A stretch of DNA of 64,000 nucleotides from Anadara kagoshimensis (lineage: Eukaryota; Mollusca; Bivalvia; Arcoida; Arcidae). The position numbers and the translations under genes were made by a program. A model generated the notes under the pieces. That model saw nothing but the letters and a program-made list of their open reading frames with translations, was not told where the DNA came from and did not search any database. Below, in pieces: positions 43,475-56,900 of the stretch (positions within the stretch are counted from its first letter, which is position 1; each line of letters starts with the position of its first letter). The stretch covers positions 43,018,514-43,082,513 of the forward strand of contig CM037864.1 of NCBI GenBank assembly GCA_021292105.1, written 5' to 3'.

Positions 43475-44497
43475 AAAGCTTTTATTGCATTGAACATACT
43501 TAACATCGAGAGACATACAAACATTGATAGACCCCATTTTTATATCCCTTCCAAGTTGCCAAGTTCGTTAGAGTAGGGAATAAAAGTAAAACATTAATAT
43601 AACAACAATAAATTTAATGTTCATTTTTTTTAAATACAACAACACAAATCTATATAAATATTAAATACAATGACCAATGTATAGTTATAACTGTCATTTC
43701 ACAACTTGTAACGTTCAATACCGAATATGGACCGCTCGGTGGTGTATGGACCGTTCGGTCTTGTACACTGTATTATTTTCATCATTTTCTCAGCTTTCGA
43801 CTAATCAAATTAATTGTTACAGATGTGGTATGCAATAATATTAAATATAACCTTTCATGGTGTCAGTCCATATAGAGGACACAATTTGAATAATTATTCG
43901 TATCTCTTATTTCAATCTCACTAAAGAGGACTAACATCCACATTGTCTCCTTTTTAGCATTATTACCATATAGAACGCCATCTGTATGTCTGTTTCAGAG
44001 ATGAATGATTTTGCGATTGTCTGCTCTCTAGATTAAACAAGGTTTTGTTTCACTCATATAAACTGAAGCGTTAGCGATGGTATACAGTTTTTGCCAAAAG
44101 GTTCACATTATAAAAATAGTTAAAACGATCTGAAAAATGTATGACAGACAGGAAACATAACTTATGATATAACGAAATATTAATTTTGTTAACACGAGAG
44201 CAATTTACCTTAGTAGATCATTCTACAGAACATTTTGCTTTATGTTTTAGTTACTACGTCTGCTTGTTTACTACGAGTATTTCCACATAAAATTAATTCA
44301 TATTGTATTTTATTTAATTGATTAACTATCTTGATAAGTTTCTAATTTCGTCTCGGTAACTTTTGAATTTTTTTTCATTGTCTCTTTAATAATTCCTTTG
44401 ATAATACATTATAAGTATGTTTCCGGTTGATACTATAGTTTGTTGTCTGTCTGTATCTGCTTTGTGATGGTCTCAATAATCCGAGACTTTCACATCA
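43475..44497. other. Intergenic with a short duplication
   Basis: TATGGACCGCTCGGT and TATGGACCGTTCGGT are repeated in tandem at about 43728-43767. Nothing else recognised. Confidence 0.5.
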
Positions 44498-44640
44498 CAA
44501 GCATACTGGTCAATGTCCAAATAACAATTCAAAAGCAAAGTAACGACTTTGAAAACTGACAAATTAACAAAAACACGTGAACTTCCATCAGGGACTTAAG
44601 ACCGGGTACTCCGGAAAGGTACGCACATTCTGCTTCGGTA
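44498..44640 (-). mobile_element. Penelope-like element, short 3' fragment (copy 18)
   Basis: Plus strand CATACTGGTCAATGTCCAAA, CACGTGAACTTCCATCAGGG, CCGGGTACTCCGGAAAGG. Confidence 0.78.
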
Positions 44641-45529
44641 CGGAAACTGTTATGAATATAGAATATGATGCAAACGTGGCAATTGTTTTACCTTACGTTA
44701 CTCGGAAATGTTGTGCTCTTTTATTAACGTTTTTGAAAAAGAAATATTTCATTTTAAAAACAAGCCAATAGTTTCTTATTAATTGCTGTTTATTTTTAAT
44801 TTGTATTTTAAGTACAAGTACAATATAATAAATGAAAAAATATTTACTAATAGGGTAACATGATCGATCCAAAGAAAAGTTTCGGATCAGCAATATGTAA
44901 CCATGCATAAATTCCAAAATACAAAATTAAAATTATTTCTAATTATTATGATGTTAAGTACATTTTTCATCTTTCTATATATTTCATCTAGCATTACCAA
45001 TTACACTGATTTAATAATTTAAATCTACTATTTTGACATAATGTAGTTTGTCGACAATATACTAATGACAATAAACATATTCGCGTTGTATATATGTTTC
45101 AAATATCCATATGTATACATATAGCTCCGCCCATGTTTACACTATCTCTATTACGAACTGTGTTATTTCAATCATAATAACAGTGTGCAAAATATACATA
45201 AAGTATGTAAAAACTATATTTTCTGAACTTAAATTTAGTTTATTAACGTATGGAACAATCTTAATACAATTGTATACATTGAATTAAATTATTATAAAAG
45301 ACTCATCTTAATAAATATAATAAATGTTGTCACAGAGAGATAGTTACGTGTTGTTATGTTTTATCGTGGTCGTATACATATAGGAAAACAAATCACGTAT
45401 GTTTAAAGTCGGTAAATTTGGTAAGGATTGTTCAGCAGGATCCTCATAAAAACCGCAATTAATCGGAAGACCTATTCGGAATATGTACATTTGTATACAT
45501 CAATTTCAACGACATCACGTGACTCTTAT
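44641..45529. other. Intergenic, nothing identified
   Basis: No supported feature. Confidence 0.5.
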
Positions 45530-45643
45530 CAGTTCGGCTGAGACAAGGTAATCAAGATTACCTTCCAAGTAAAAAGATAAATATCTACAAGGCATTGAGT
45601 CATTACTGTCATAACACAGTTTTACTTCCTCTAACGCAAACAG
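45530..45643 (+). other. Candidate noncoding first exon of an unrecognised + strand gene
   Basis: A stretch with above-local GC and a CACGTGA box just upstream (about 45515) ends in an optimal splice donor, GCAAACAG/GTAAGT, at 45643/45644. The left border is a guess. It is grouped with exon-like stretches at 48212-48324 and 57764-57857 because all are on the plus strand with fitting splice sites. No protein is encoded. Evidence is consensus only. Confidence 0.25.
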
Positions 45644-46802
45644 GTAAGTTTAGCATTGATTTCCTCTATCATGTCATTGTGCTTATTAACCGCATAATAT
45701 TCCATATATAAATTTAAAAGTGCTTCGTCATACACGGATTCAATTTCATTTAATTGTCTTTAATAGTGTGTTTTATTTTAACAATTTGTTTACAAGGATT
45801 TTAATTTCTTTGATCTGTACTTTATTGTTTTGTGATGTACTTTGTATCTTATTTATTTATTTTGTGCTTGTATTTTTATTGTCAGTATGTATGTATGTAT
45901 GTTTGTATGTATGTATGTATAGTTTAGTTATATATTTTAAGTAAAGTTTTCTATAACTTGTTTGTAAAATACAAATTTCAATTTTCTTATTTTGATTTAA
46001 ATAGTTTGTTTATTCCCCTCTTTGCATTTTTCATAATTTGATCAATTAGATGTTAACATTGAGATTTAAACTACCTTGTGTTTCAAAAATAAACATACAA
46101 TAAAATTAAATTATATCTAAAATTATAAAAACAAAAATATATCATTTGCAAAGATGGTTTTGCATTTCCTACACAAAAATAAGAATTTCAAGGTTCTTAC
46201 TCACTTAAGTGACTGGAATATTAACCTGGAGCTTTGAGTGCATAGCGGTTATGTGGAAATCCGCGATAGATTTGTTCCTTTTTGACCGAATATCATGGTT
46301 TAGAAGTAGACTTGGCATGCATGGACGGTTTCCTCTCTCTCTATTTTTAAAAAGAAAATGACTAATTCAGGAGAACTTTTTAAAGCAGTTTCCTACCTTT
46401 CCAGAATACATCTAAAATCAATTGAATTAGAAAATACGGAGCTTATTTAGAACACCTTTCAGACATAATATGCGTATATCTATTTTTCGCTTACAGAGTA
46501 TAAAACTTTAACCACTAGGGGCGTCACGTCGCTTATTATGGGAGTGATTTAAAACTCAATTGAAACAATTGCATACAACAACTTAAATTTCATAAAAGCT
46601 TAAATTGGAGATGCTTATTCAGCCCTAAGTAACCACTAGTATACGCATCTAGAAACAGAGGATTTACTTTAAAAAGTTACGTTTACAGACATTACCTTTG
46701 TGAAAATGTATAATATAAAATCTATAACACTCGAGTAATGTTATCATTTATGGTATAGTTAATCCTTGTAAATAGTGCATAAGTAATCTTAGAATAATTA
46801 AC
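45644..46802. other. Intergenic or intron, (GTAT)n tract
   Basis: A (GTAT)n microsatellite lies at about 45886-45919. Nothing else recognised. Confidence 0.5.
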
Positions 46803-46935
46803 CGCCAACATACTTCCACTAGGAAAGTGAGGCCAGCAGAGGTTCCGGAAGAGTAGACAGTAACCGTTCTACCAGCTTGTGAAATCAAAATTGAGAATGA
46901 ATGGAACGTCAAATATATCAAAGGTATATGTGTTA
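46803..46935 (-). mobile_element. Penelope-like element, short internal fragment (copy 19)
   Basis: Plus strand ACTTCCACTAGGAAAGTGAG, GGTTCCGGAAGAGTA, GTGAAATCAAAATTGAGAAT and CGTCAAATATATC follow the family order. The extreme 3' end is absent. Confidence 0.68.
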
Positions 46936-48211
46936 GTTATAATACTAACAACTAATTAGTTTTTTAACATCTTTACAACCCGTACATTCAGCAAAAGTTT
47001 ACATGCGTTTTATTTTATATAAACATATAGTCTATACTAAAACTCCTCTTTTTACTTATACTTTGCAAAATGTAATTTCCAAGTGCATATCTCACATATG
47101 AGTGTATTTTTACCCATGTTTGTATATGGTCTAAATGTAAAAGCATTTAGTGTATCTTTTTCTTCTTTGAATGCATTATCCTTTTCCAAGCACAAATTAA
47201 TTTTTTAATCTCCTTTAATAGGATGAAAAGTCATAAACATGTACATCTTTTTGTGATTACAGGTTTAAATTAGTACAACTTCTTCCTACAGTAAAATTTG
47301 ATAAGCGTCGAACCTTGTCTACGAGACTCTGTAATGACATATTGGTGATTGTCTTGGTTGACCGTCAATCAATTAAAATCACGGTTTTTTTGTATAAAAA
47401 AAATAAAAAAAAACTATTGAAGTTAAATCAAAATATGGATAACCGTTTCTCGGTCAGCAATATCTCAGCATACAGGAGCAATAACCTATAATATTGTATA
47501 TTGATATAAATATATTAATGTGCGCATGATATAAAACAATAATTATATTGCATGCTTGAAGCTAGTCAATCGATCTATGTATCAACTATTTTAGGATACA
47601 CAGTATTAAAATCCGGAAATTAACTTCCTCTTTACCTGTAACAAACATCCAGACATAAGGGTTTAAGGTGACAATGTAAAGAATTTTACCTGTAACATAC
47701 GTTGACATTGTTCTTGAATAATCTAGAAAACAGTTTCACCTCTTTACTATTAAATTTCTACTATGAAATATAAATTTCACCCCATTTAACAAGGTCATAT
47801 CAGATTTATCAAATTTTTAAATACGATTTTAATTAAATTTTGAAATTTATTTTATATGCAAAACTTCAGTACATTCTTTCCTAATTATTTGTATTATGTA
47901 ATTCCAATGTCTTTGTGTCTGTTTCTACTGCGAACATAATTTAATAATGTCATGTATGTACTTTCTCATTGATGGAAAATGTATAATGTATAACATATAC
48001 AGAAATAGTTTTTGTGTATCAGTCTTTGTAATTGATCTATTTTCATTTCGGAAAGGTATGTTTTAAAGCAACATAATTATTCTTGTTGGTAGTGAAAAGC
48101 ACAAAGGGCAACGATCAGGTTCAAGTCCTATTTTCGGGAAATAGATAACCCTTCCTATTTTAATTTTCAAGTTTAAGAAAGCCGCGCCTGCGCTAATGAT
48201 AAATTTTCTAG
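46936..48211. other. Intergenic, nothing identified
   Basis: A box B-like GGTTCAAGTCC occurs near 48119, without a convincing tRNA or SINE around it. Confidence 0.5.
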
Positions 48212-48324
48212 GTGGGTGTCGCGATTTATTTTTTCAAAGGCTTATATCTGATGGAGTAATGGCGCATGTTACACCATTATGCCGAACTGAATACAATGAA
48301 TATGTCTATACACAACCTGCTCAG
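48212..48324 (+). CDS. Candidate first coding exon of an unrecognised + strand gene
   Basis: A TTTTCTAG acceptor at 48211 is followed by a GC-richer leader and an ATG at 48259. It opens 22 codons beginning MAHVTPLCRTEYNEY and ends CTCAG/GTAAAT in phase 0. The next candidate exon (57764) would continue in the same phase. I recognise no domain. A stretch this short could arise by chance; the reasons to keep it are the paired splice consensus, the local rise in GC and the phase match. Confidence 0.22.
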
Positions 48325-49109
48325 GTAAATGTTACTTAATTTATGAATACGTTTTGACTTTATATATATTTACTTTTAGCGAAAATATTGTTACGTTCCT
48401 TTCTATAAAGAAAATTCCATATTTCCATACCACTTTGGTCTGCTTTTTCAAACTATGATAATTTCTAACATTGAAAAAAATGTAATGATTCAGCTGATAA
48501 TCAAAAGCACTTGACACTTCAGTACTTGCACAATCCTCGTCATCCTTGACATCTTGATAAATCTAGATCTGTTCGATAATTATTCTCATTCGTATTATAA
48601 GATTGTATTATTAGTATCATCTATAAATTATTATTATTATTTTCTGGATTTTAATTATAATAATAATTAAGTCCTAGCTCACTACCAACAAAAAAGTTTT
48701 ATTAACTTCCAAATGGTTCAAAGGAATTATATTTATTTCTATGTATAGATTTTTTAAAAACAGTTTGTGAGAAATGAAAAGTTATTTGAATAAATTGCAG
48801 AAAATTTTAAATGACATAAAGTTGTCTTTATTCAACAAGGCACAATACCAATATGCACAAGACAAGACAAGAAACGACAAACGCATATTTAAATTGATGA
48901 TTATAAAACCCTTGACCTTGGAAACGGACGGGAGTTTGTGAGGATATAGTATTCATGAGGTCATTAACCAGACCATCCATTTTATTGTACAACCAGTGAT
49001 TTATAAGCATGCAAATTTAGAATTATTGTGATTCAAACGCTCTATTTTTCGTCATGGTATTCATTAAAGGTTTGAAAAACTTAAGGCTTAACTTTTAGAC
49101 TAAGCAAGA
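48325..49109. other. Nothing identified
   Basis: No supported feature. Confidence 0.5.
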
Positions 49110-49257
49110 AGTGCTTACTGTTTCGGAGCACCCGACCTCACACTTTCCTGGTAGTTTACGTGTGTAAATTAATTTACAAGTTTCAGAGATAGATTTTACT
49201 TTTTTGTGTTCGGATTGTGATTTAGACATGAATTAGTATTTTTGTTTTTGATGAGTA
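49110..49257 (+). mobile_element. Penelope-like element, short 3' fragment (copy 20)
   Basis: GTTTCGGAGCACCCGACCTC, CGGATTGTGATTTAGACATG and TTTTTGTTTTTGATGAG. Confidence 0.78.
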
Positions 49258-49730
49258 AATGTTATGACTTGTTTAATATCTCACACCTACACAAACAATA
49301 AATTACACATCATAAAACATTTAATCATACTTAAATATAATTTACAGTTTACTTTTTAATGATTAATTGCAAAATAAATAATTACATCCTTATTTATATC
49401 ATGCTTTACAAATAATCTATTTCTGCAATAAAATAATTGCAATATTTAGTTTTACTAGGCGAAATATTACCAATGGAATATAAACATCACATTTTGTTCA
49501 TAAGCAAACGCTTGAACTTCTTTTCTTTCTATTGTATGATGATTTAATTTTACGTACAAAGTATTAAGTGTTTTGTTTGACATAACACAATATATAACCT
49601 TAAATCTAAGAACTGGTCACAAATCTGTTTGAGTAATATATTTCCGCATTTGGATTGGTTAAATATACTCAGTACAAATAGCATTAGATATTTAAAATCT
49701 CAAATTCATCAAAAACTAAGGTATACACTC
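49258..49730. other. Spacer, nothing identified
   Basis: No supported feature up to the hammerhead relic. Confidence 0.5.
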
Positions 49731-49767
49731 TCATGCAAAGTATTCCGACACGGCCGTCTAGTGCTAT
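49731..49767 (+). ncRNA. Hammerhead ribozyme relic (inactive), just 5' of an RT copy
   Basis: The 3' half is perfect for the family: CACGGCCGTCTAGTGCT gives stem III, the cleavage C and a stem I strand fully complementary to the AGCACTA of the 3871 ribozyme. The 5' core has decayed: CTCATG in place of CTGATG, a deletion through stem II, and GACA in place of GAAA. The following ATAAAATTAAAACTGGTATA matches the flank of the complete ribozyme. The RT-coding copy starts about 30 bp downstream. Confidence 0.72.
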
Positions 49768-49794
49768 AAAATTAAAACTGGTATAATATGTTAT

Positions 49795-50578
49795 AGATAA
49801 CATATTTGTTGTGTTTTGTAATACAGTTTTTCGGCAAACAATCGGTATATCAATGGGAACAAACTGTGCATCATTTCTTGCTGATTTGTTTCTTTATTCT
49901 TGTAAAGCAGAATTTATGCAGAACCTTGGTAAATCTGGAGAGAAGACTGTCGCCAAAGCATTCAACTCAACATACAGATATATAAATGACATTCTGTCTC
50001 TTAACAATCCTAAATTTGGAGACTTTGTGAATGTCATCTATTCTAGTGAGCTTAAATTAAAGACACGACTGATTCCTCAAGTTCTGCTTCATATTTAGAC
50101 TTATACCTCAATTATTATGCCCACGAAAGGCTACATTTGAACGATATGACTTCAATTTTCTATTGTCAACTTTCCTTTTCTATGCAGCAATATACCTTGT
50201 TCCCACTACAGGGACTTTGTACAACGCAACAGGCTGCTTACAAATAAATTGTTGACTCAGAGATATTACAAACCTAGGCTTATCAAGGCCCTGAAAACGT
50301 TTTATGGCCGTCATCACAGTATTGTTGATAAGTTTGATGTCTATATGTCTAGGATTGCCCTGGATATATTTGACATTCCATACTTCCATGTTCCTTTCAT
50401 ACAATTTTGATTACACACGTGGCGGGTGTGGCTGGCTGAACAGGAGGTGCTTATCCTACCGGAGCACCCGGCCTCGCTTCCCTGGTGGAAGTTCACGTGT
50501 CTAACCTAACTTGTCAGTTCCAAAATTTTTACTTTGGTTCTGGATTGTGATTCGGACATGGATTAATATGTTTACATA
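49795..50578 (+). mobile_element. Penelope-like retroelement, RT palm to 3' end (copy 21)
   Basis: The longest RT remnant in the window. An open frame at 49811-50098 carries RT motif B (GISMGTNCASFLADLF) and the catalytic box as YRYINDIL, where the second-position Asp of the usual YIDD is Asn; this alone should abolish polymerisation. The frame then breaks, and a deletion removes part of the YDKRDD region. The copy resumes at TTGTTCCCACTACAGGGACT and continues to the 3' end at GGATTGTGATTCGGACATGG. Family placement rests on motif B, the catalytic box and the later LYDKRDD segment; a search is needed to settle the clade. Confidence 0.82.
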
Positions 50579-50803
50579 GTAATAATTGAAATATAATAGA
50601 CAAATGCACATTAAATTTTCATTAAATTCTTAGCTAGACAGGAATTTCAATCACTGCCATTAATAGTGATTTGTTCCATATTTGGCATATTTGTTTGGTT
50701 ATTTCATAAACTTTTATCGTAATTGCAGTTGCGAATTAAATGTTCTAGCTCTTCGAATTTAATAAATTTTGAATAAATGTAAAAAGAAATATATTAATTG
50801 CTC
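50579..50803. other. Spacer, nothing identified
   Basis: No supported feature. Confidence 0.5.
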
Positions 50804-50945
50804 GAAGGAAACACTTACCTTTCTGAGTAACTGGACCTCACTTCCCTATTGGAAGTTCATGTGTTGAACATAATTTGCCAGTTATCACATTTTACTCTGA
50901 TTTAAAATTGTGTTTTAGGCATGGCTTTGTATGCTTGGTTTTTAT
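50804..50945 (+). mobile_element. Penelope-like element, short 3' fragment (copy 22)
   Basis: GGACCTCACTTCCCTATTGG, AAGTTCATGTGTTGAACATA and ATTGTGTTTTAGGCATGG. Confidence 0.75.
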
Positions 50946-51997
50946 TTTATTATATCTTTCTGTTTTTTCGTTATATTGCTAGGTTCCATCGCTTTGTGAG
51001 ATTTTTTTAAATAGAAGTTATGTAATTCAAAATTTTATTTAATCATCTTAGTAAAGAAAAAAAATGAAAGATTAGGATTAGTTGAAATGCATAATAAATT
51101 TGGAAGAATTTTTTTTCATTTACATATATGCAATTGCCATAAGACTTTGTTAATTGTTTAATTCTTAAGATTGAAGAGAAATATGATGCATTTTTGTCGG
51201 TGTTCAAATCACCCTGTATAAAAGTGTGATCTATACTTACATTACTGGCTGAACTAACTATACAGTCCAACTTTGCTGAAATGTCACCTCTATATAAGCT
51301 CTATAAGGGCTACCTGTTTATAAAAGCTAGTAGAATTGTATCCCAATTGTTCTTTATTCATATTATTTGAACCTGTATATAAAGGCTACATGTCCATAAA
51401 GGCAGTATATAGAACAGTTGAACTTCTCTTCTAAAATAACATATAATACCAATGTTAATTTCACAGCACTTGAAAAGATATCCAAAGGTCCAAAATATAT
51501 TTAACCAAATTTAGGCAAGGAAATATTTTGCCTAAGGGTGTTTAAATTAAATTTTGGTAAATTTGATATTTTAACTGGCATCATTTAAGAATTGAACTTT
51601 ATTTTTTGTTGAAGGTCCTTGAAGTAGATTAAAAATGGTTTACGGTATGTCCATCCAAAATCTAAGATGGCTGTCGTTGCTATAAATAGCAAAACATATT
51701 TATAAACAGATTTATTCACGGGCAGATTAAGTTCAAATTTAATATATGTAAAGTAAATGTATATCCATTTAATCACTTTGGATTTTTTGCTTTTGATTTG
51801 ATAAATGAAAAAGTATAACCATATACAATACGTTTTAATTGTCTTTCATAACATACTGTTTAAACTGGAGTTACAATATAAAGTGTGTAAAAATGAATTG
51901 TTTCATTATATTCATTACATAATTATAAACATATAGGTGTTTGAATTGAAATGATATGATAAACTATAACCAAGTGTACCTGCGCGATAATACATAA
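50946..51997. other. Intergenic with a possible repeat remnant
   Basis: At 51285-51410 short strings of the form CTATATAAGCTC, CTATAAGGGCTACCTG and TATAAAGGCTACATG recur, suggesting a decayed repeat of unknown class. Confidence 0.4.
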
Positions 51998-52485
51998 TCA
52001 AAAACAATCATACTAATACATGTCCGAATCACAATCCAGAAGCAAAGTAAAAACTTTGGAACTAACAAGTTAGGTTAAACACTTGAACTTCCACCAGGAA
52101 AGTGAGGCCGGGTGTTCCGGAAGGAAAAGCAACTCCTGTTTAGCTAGCTACACTCGCCACGTGTGTAATCAAAATTGTGTGAAATGAACATGGAACTATG
52201 AGGCGTCAAATATATCCATATCAATCCTGGATACAGAGACATCAGACTTAGCAACAATACTGTGATGACGGCCATAAAACGTTCTGAGGGCCTTGATAAG
52301 CCTAGGCCTGCAATATCCCTGAGTCAACAATTTATTTGCAAACAGCCTTCTTCGTTGTACAAAGTCCCCGTAGTGAGAACAAGCTCTACCATAGCGTATT
52401 AATTGGGAAACAAATACACAATAAGCAGGAGAAGCAGGTATATTGCTGTATAAAAAGGAAAGTTGGCGATTTTACAATTAAAATG
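51998..52485 (-). mobile_element. Penelope-like element, well-preserved 3' part (copy 23)
   Basis: The best-conserved truncated copy. It runs from plus-strand ATCATACTAATACATGTCCG through CACTCGCCACGTGTGTAATC, GTGATGACGGCCATAAAACG and AACAAGCTCTACCATAGCGT to GAAGCAGGTATATTGCTGTA. It ends near 52485 with no upstream RT. Confidence 0.85.
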
Positions 52486-53496
52486 TGTTTGAGAATGTTT
52501 TTTTGGACATATGTTAATTTTTAAGAAATAAAAGCAATTTGTCTGTTTTGAATTCACAAGTAAAATTATTGATTAGTACGTATTTAGCTGGTAGTTCGTT
52601 ATATTTATAAATTTCTTTTTCATTAAGATGTGCTCATTTTTGTACACTGCATCTAGTATAGGAAGTCAATAAATGCACTCTAAGTTAAGAAACTGCAACA
52701 CGTCATTTATATATAAAGTAAAATTATTATGCTTTAAAATCATGACTTGCGAAAAGTTCAATAAATAATTTAAAAAAAATTATATTTGATTTATATTCAT
52801 CATTTAAAGCAAATTATGCATCAGTTATAACCCTGTCTTAATAACATGTAAGTTTGATTTCATGTTAAAAGGCTGAAATTAAACCATTTTAATTTGGGGA
52901 CAGCATTTCTAAATCTTATACGGGGATTTTAAAAGGTTAGAATACTAAAACTATGACGATTTAACCACACAGACGATTACGTTTTTTACTAAAACATGTT
53001 TTTATCATACCGATAAGTCCTTGATGTTCTTGTTATCAACTATAGCCTTTTTTACTTTATATTAGTTAAACCTCTAGAGTTATATAATTAGGAGAAGAAA
53101 ATGAAAGATATTTGCAATGAAATTGCTGATTTTAACGCACAAAAACAGATTTTATCGAATGATAAGCAGATCATTTAAGCAAGTGTTTGGGTTGCTCCCT
53201 ACCTATTAGTCCCTGCAATGCTTATCTGTTATCATCCAACTAAAGATCTGCCTTGTGCTTTTTACTGATATCTCTTTGTAAAAATTATCATGAATCTTGA
53301 AGCCTTTTTAAAAAGCCTCAAATAGTGTAAAAATTATAGTTAGATGAAATAAATATATGTAATATGGGATAAGATTTACATAATAAAAATAATTTTTTTA
53401 TTCTTAAAAGTGTACATTCTAAAAATAAAACTACATTTGTCCCCAATTGTACCGGATCTTTATTATACAAATTTCATATTCACTTATTTTGATTTG

Positions 53497-53498
<2 letters not shown>
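52486..53498. other. Intergenic, nothing identified
   Basis: No supported feature. Confidence 0.5.

Positions 53499-53539
<41 letters not shown>
53499..53539. repeat. (CA)n microsatellite
   Basis: About 20 CA units. Confidence 0.98.
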
Positions 53540-53541
<2 letters not shown>

Positions 53542-53799
53542 ATTAACGGCAAAACTTAATAAGACACAAGGAAAAATTAATTTTAACTTTTGCATGTTGA
53601 GTGTAAAATGCGCATACGTTCCACTTAGTCATGACACGATCGATGGATAACCTAGTTTATGTTTTAAAAGATCAAATTAAGGAAACCGAAACTAAAACTA
53701 CCGGTGCACAATAAGTCGCTGACTGACTTTATATAACCCATAGTTACCCGGTGGATCATTACCAACAGGTGCTCTCTCTATCTCTATTTATCAAACACA

Positions 53800-53930
53800 T
53801 AACATACCAATCCATGTCCAAATCACAATCCAAAAGCAAAGCAAAACATTTGAAACTGGCAATCATGATGAAACACGTTAACTTCCATCAGGAAAGGAAG
53901 TGAGACCTGGTGCTCCAGAAGGGTATCAAA
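53800..53930 (-). mobile_element. Penelope-like element, short 3' fragment (copy 24)
   Basis: Plus strand ACATACCAATCCATGTCCAA, then GTTAACTTCCATCAGGAAAG and CTGGTGCTCCAGAAGGG. Confidence 0.8.
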
Positions 53931-56900
53931 TACATATCATTATTTTCATTAATTTTAAATACATTTATTCCAATTATCTATTATAATTAAAATAAACTGC
54001 TTAATTAATTGCATATTAGTACATGTATTTAGATATTGAAATCTTAATGTTCTGACAAAAATATTTGATGGGCCCGAAAGGCAGTAAAAATATATCTCAA
54101 ATTGGATTAATTGCTGATTAATTGAATGTTTGAATCCTTATTTAGGTAACAAAGTTGAAAAAATACTAGACCCGAAATACAATAAATAACATAAGCCATA
54201 ATTATCGTACACCATCTCCTGTACGACTGGTTAGCAAGTATGAAACATTAAATACACCTAAGCGACACCATAGCATAGAAAGCAACTAGACTATCCCTAG
54301 CTTTACAATGATAAATATATTTATAATAAAATAAATCGACCTGAATATTGCCTTTGGAAAGAGCGCTGTTCAGTATATATTACCCTAAATTGACCAATTT
54401 TGCAACGTCACCGAAAGCTAAATTGGCTTTCAAGAAAAAACTGAATAAGTTTTATATTTCAATCACTAAAATATATATCATTAGTAAATTATAATAAACT
54501 ACCATCAACATAAAGTTACTGATTTTGATTCCTTTAATACTTATGTTCGAAATTCGAAACAGAAAATTACTTTGAAAATAATATTGGAATAGATTTTCAC
54601 GGTCCCTTCCCGCGTTTTTGTAACTCTCAAAGAATTTGTCTCTCATAATATATAAAGCACGGTCGAATTTTGCTAACTTGCTTTAAGATATTCCAATTCA
54701 TTACAAGGAAACTGAAACTAAGATTATGGGCATTATACGCCTACTTGTTGGATAAGTAAACAAAATTGTGTACCCTTTGTACCGCTCAACCGTATTTATG
54801 GTATCCTTTTTCTGTCGATAAATGTATTTGTATTCGGTTAATTTATTGCGTGGGTAAATGTTACTGTCACGTTATGAATGAAAGATTAAAAAATGATGAC
54901 ATTGCCTCTTAGTCGTAATTTCAGCAGAATCTACCCAGGATCATACAAGTATGTGTAAATAACACGAATTCTATATTATCAGACTTCAAACATAACTACA
55001 CCGGAATCACTTCCTCTGGACTGTAAAACAAACTCCGTTGATAATCAATTGTAATTCCATGAATCCTTTGTTTACCGATAGATATAATTTATGTTGGTAT
55101 TACTTTTGTTATCATTCTGTCTTTTTCGTTTTTTTTCATTTCATTTAAATGTGTGTCCATCCAATTTATAATTTTCATTATTTCTTATAAGGCATTGGAC
55201 TCCAAAACACGACTACTTGTTATTTTTTTAATGCAACAATGCATTCATCAGAAGTAAATTATAATAGCTTATCATAACACATATGGCAAAATAAACCATT
55301 TTTCTGCTTACAATGCTAGAATGTTTTCTTACTTATCGTAAGATTCAAGTAAGTGTTTCAATAAAGGCAACATCATTATTGACTGAACTTGAATTTCGAA
55401 TTAGTTCAAAACAAAACTAAAATATTATTTCCCAATACAATTGGTTATGTGAAACATATAGCACATTGCTAGTGTAATATGTACGAGTTTTCTTCTAAAA
55501 GTGTAACACATACAAAATATAAATTAAATACAATACATTTACCCTTGCACCTATTTCATCGGCATAAGTTCAATCTTTAGCTCCAACAATTTGACAATAA
55601 TGCGTTTGTGAGATTCTTGTGGTCAATCAAAATTGTTCAGAACAATTTTATTTCATTTAAAGTACTAGAACTGTCCGACATATATGATATTTTAGGCTTA
55701 TGGTTCCTTAAATAGAAAATATTGAATTTAAAAAACTGATTAAATTGTTAAATGGCATTTGATGTTTATTACAATGCATGTAGTTCATGACTTTTGATGT
55801 GTATATGATAACACCAATGTTGATATGAATCAAGAATACCTGCGTAACATGCGTCTTAACATGGTAAAGAAATTAGTTTCATTGCATGCACGCATGACTG
55901 ATTTCTGAATGGGGATTTCCCTATAATTTTTACTTTTTTCCACAAAATAAAAAAACAAACCCTATGGCAACATTTTTCTGATATAGAAAATTTCACACTT
56001 GTGTATTGTAATAATTTTGCAAATCGTCACGGAACTTATGTGCTTTCAATTGCAGTGTATGATGTTGTTACTCTGTATTTGCGATTTATATCAGTAGCAG
56101 AACTCGTTTTACATTTTGTTGAATTTACCACTTTACACGTGCATGCATGTATTATTTGGATTTCTGGTTTTATATTCCATAGTTCGTCCTAAATGGTAAG
56201 CTGTAAGTACATTTCAATATTTTAATATTTTATTTCGTCTAAACATACATAATGCATAATTTATCTTTTAAATCTGGAACGTGGTGGAATGTATGAACAT
56301 GGAAAATCATACGCAAGTTAAATTAACCTAGCGACTTGGAAACGCATAGTAGAAACAAAATTCCTTCGCTGAAATGCCGTTAAAGGTTTTCTTTTAAATA
56401 GGTTAAAGATGCGTCACTGAAAAGTCCAATATTTTCTTGTTCAAATGCTCATCCAATCCGTTGTCGGCCAAATGGTCTATCCTTAATGCCCATCAGTAAA
56501 GTATGTTGTCTATACAAACTACACTTTTGTTAAAACTAATACATTTTATAATTATTATATAAATAATGTACAGTACCAAGTAACTATATGCAGAATGGAA
56601 AAATGTGTCAGCTAGATTTAAACTGGAATAACCCTTTTTGAACAATTCTTCTTTTCAAACAAAATTCGCTTGATCTTGCAGTTTTATTTGTAAAGTTTCG
56701 CCGAATTTCTACATGTGAAATTGGTATATTCAGTTACATTTTTGACGTCAATTTTTCGCTTGTTTTGTCTCCTGTGCTTAACCAAATAATTTAATCAGCA
56801 TCATTGACTTTAATAAGCGAGTACACGGATTTGGAATTATTCAGAACTCACTATATGGTTTCACAATTAGATAGCCATGCATTAAAAGCGTCTTAAGTTC

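Noticed and set aside
43728..43767. GACCGCTCGG/GACCGTTCGG repeats as further hammerhead remnants
   Set aside because: They only resemble the CGGCCGTC stem III region; CTGATGA and GAAA blocks are absent.
49811..50098. A functional reverse transcriptase gene
   Set aside because: It is truncated on both sides and has Asn for a catalytic Asp; it is annotated as an element remnant.
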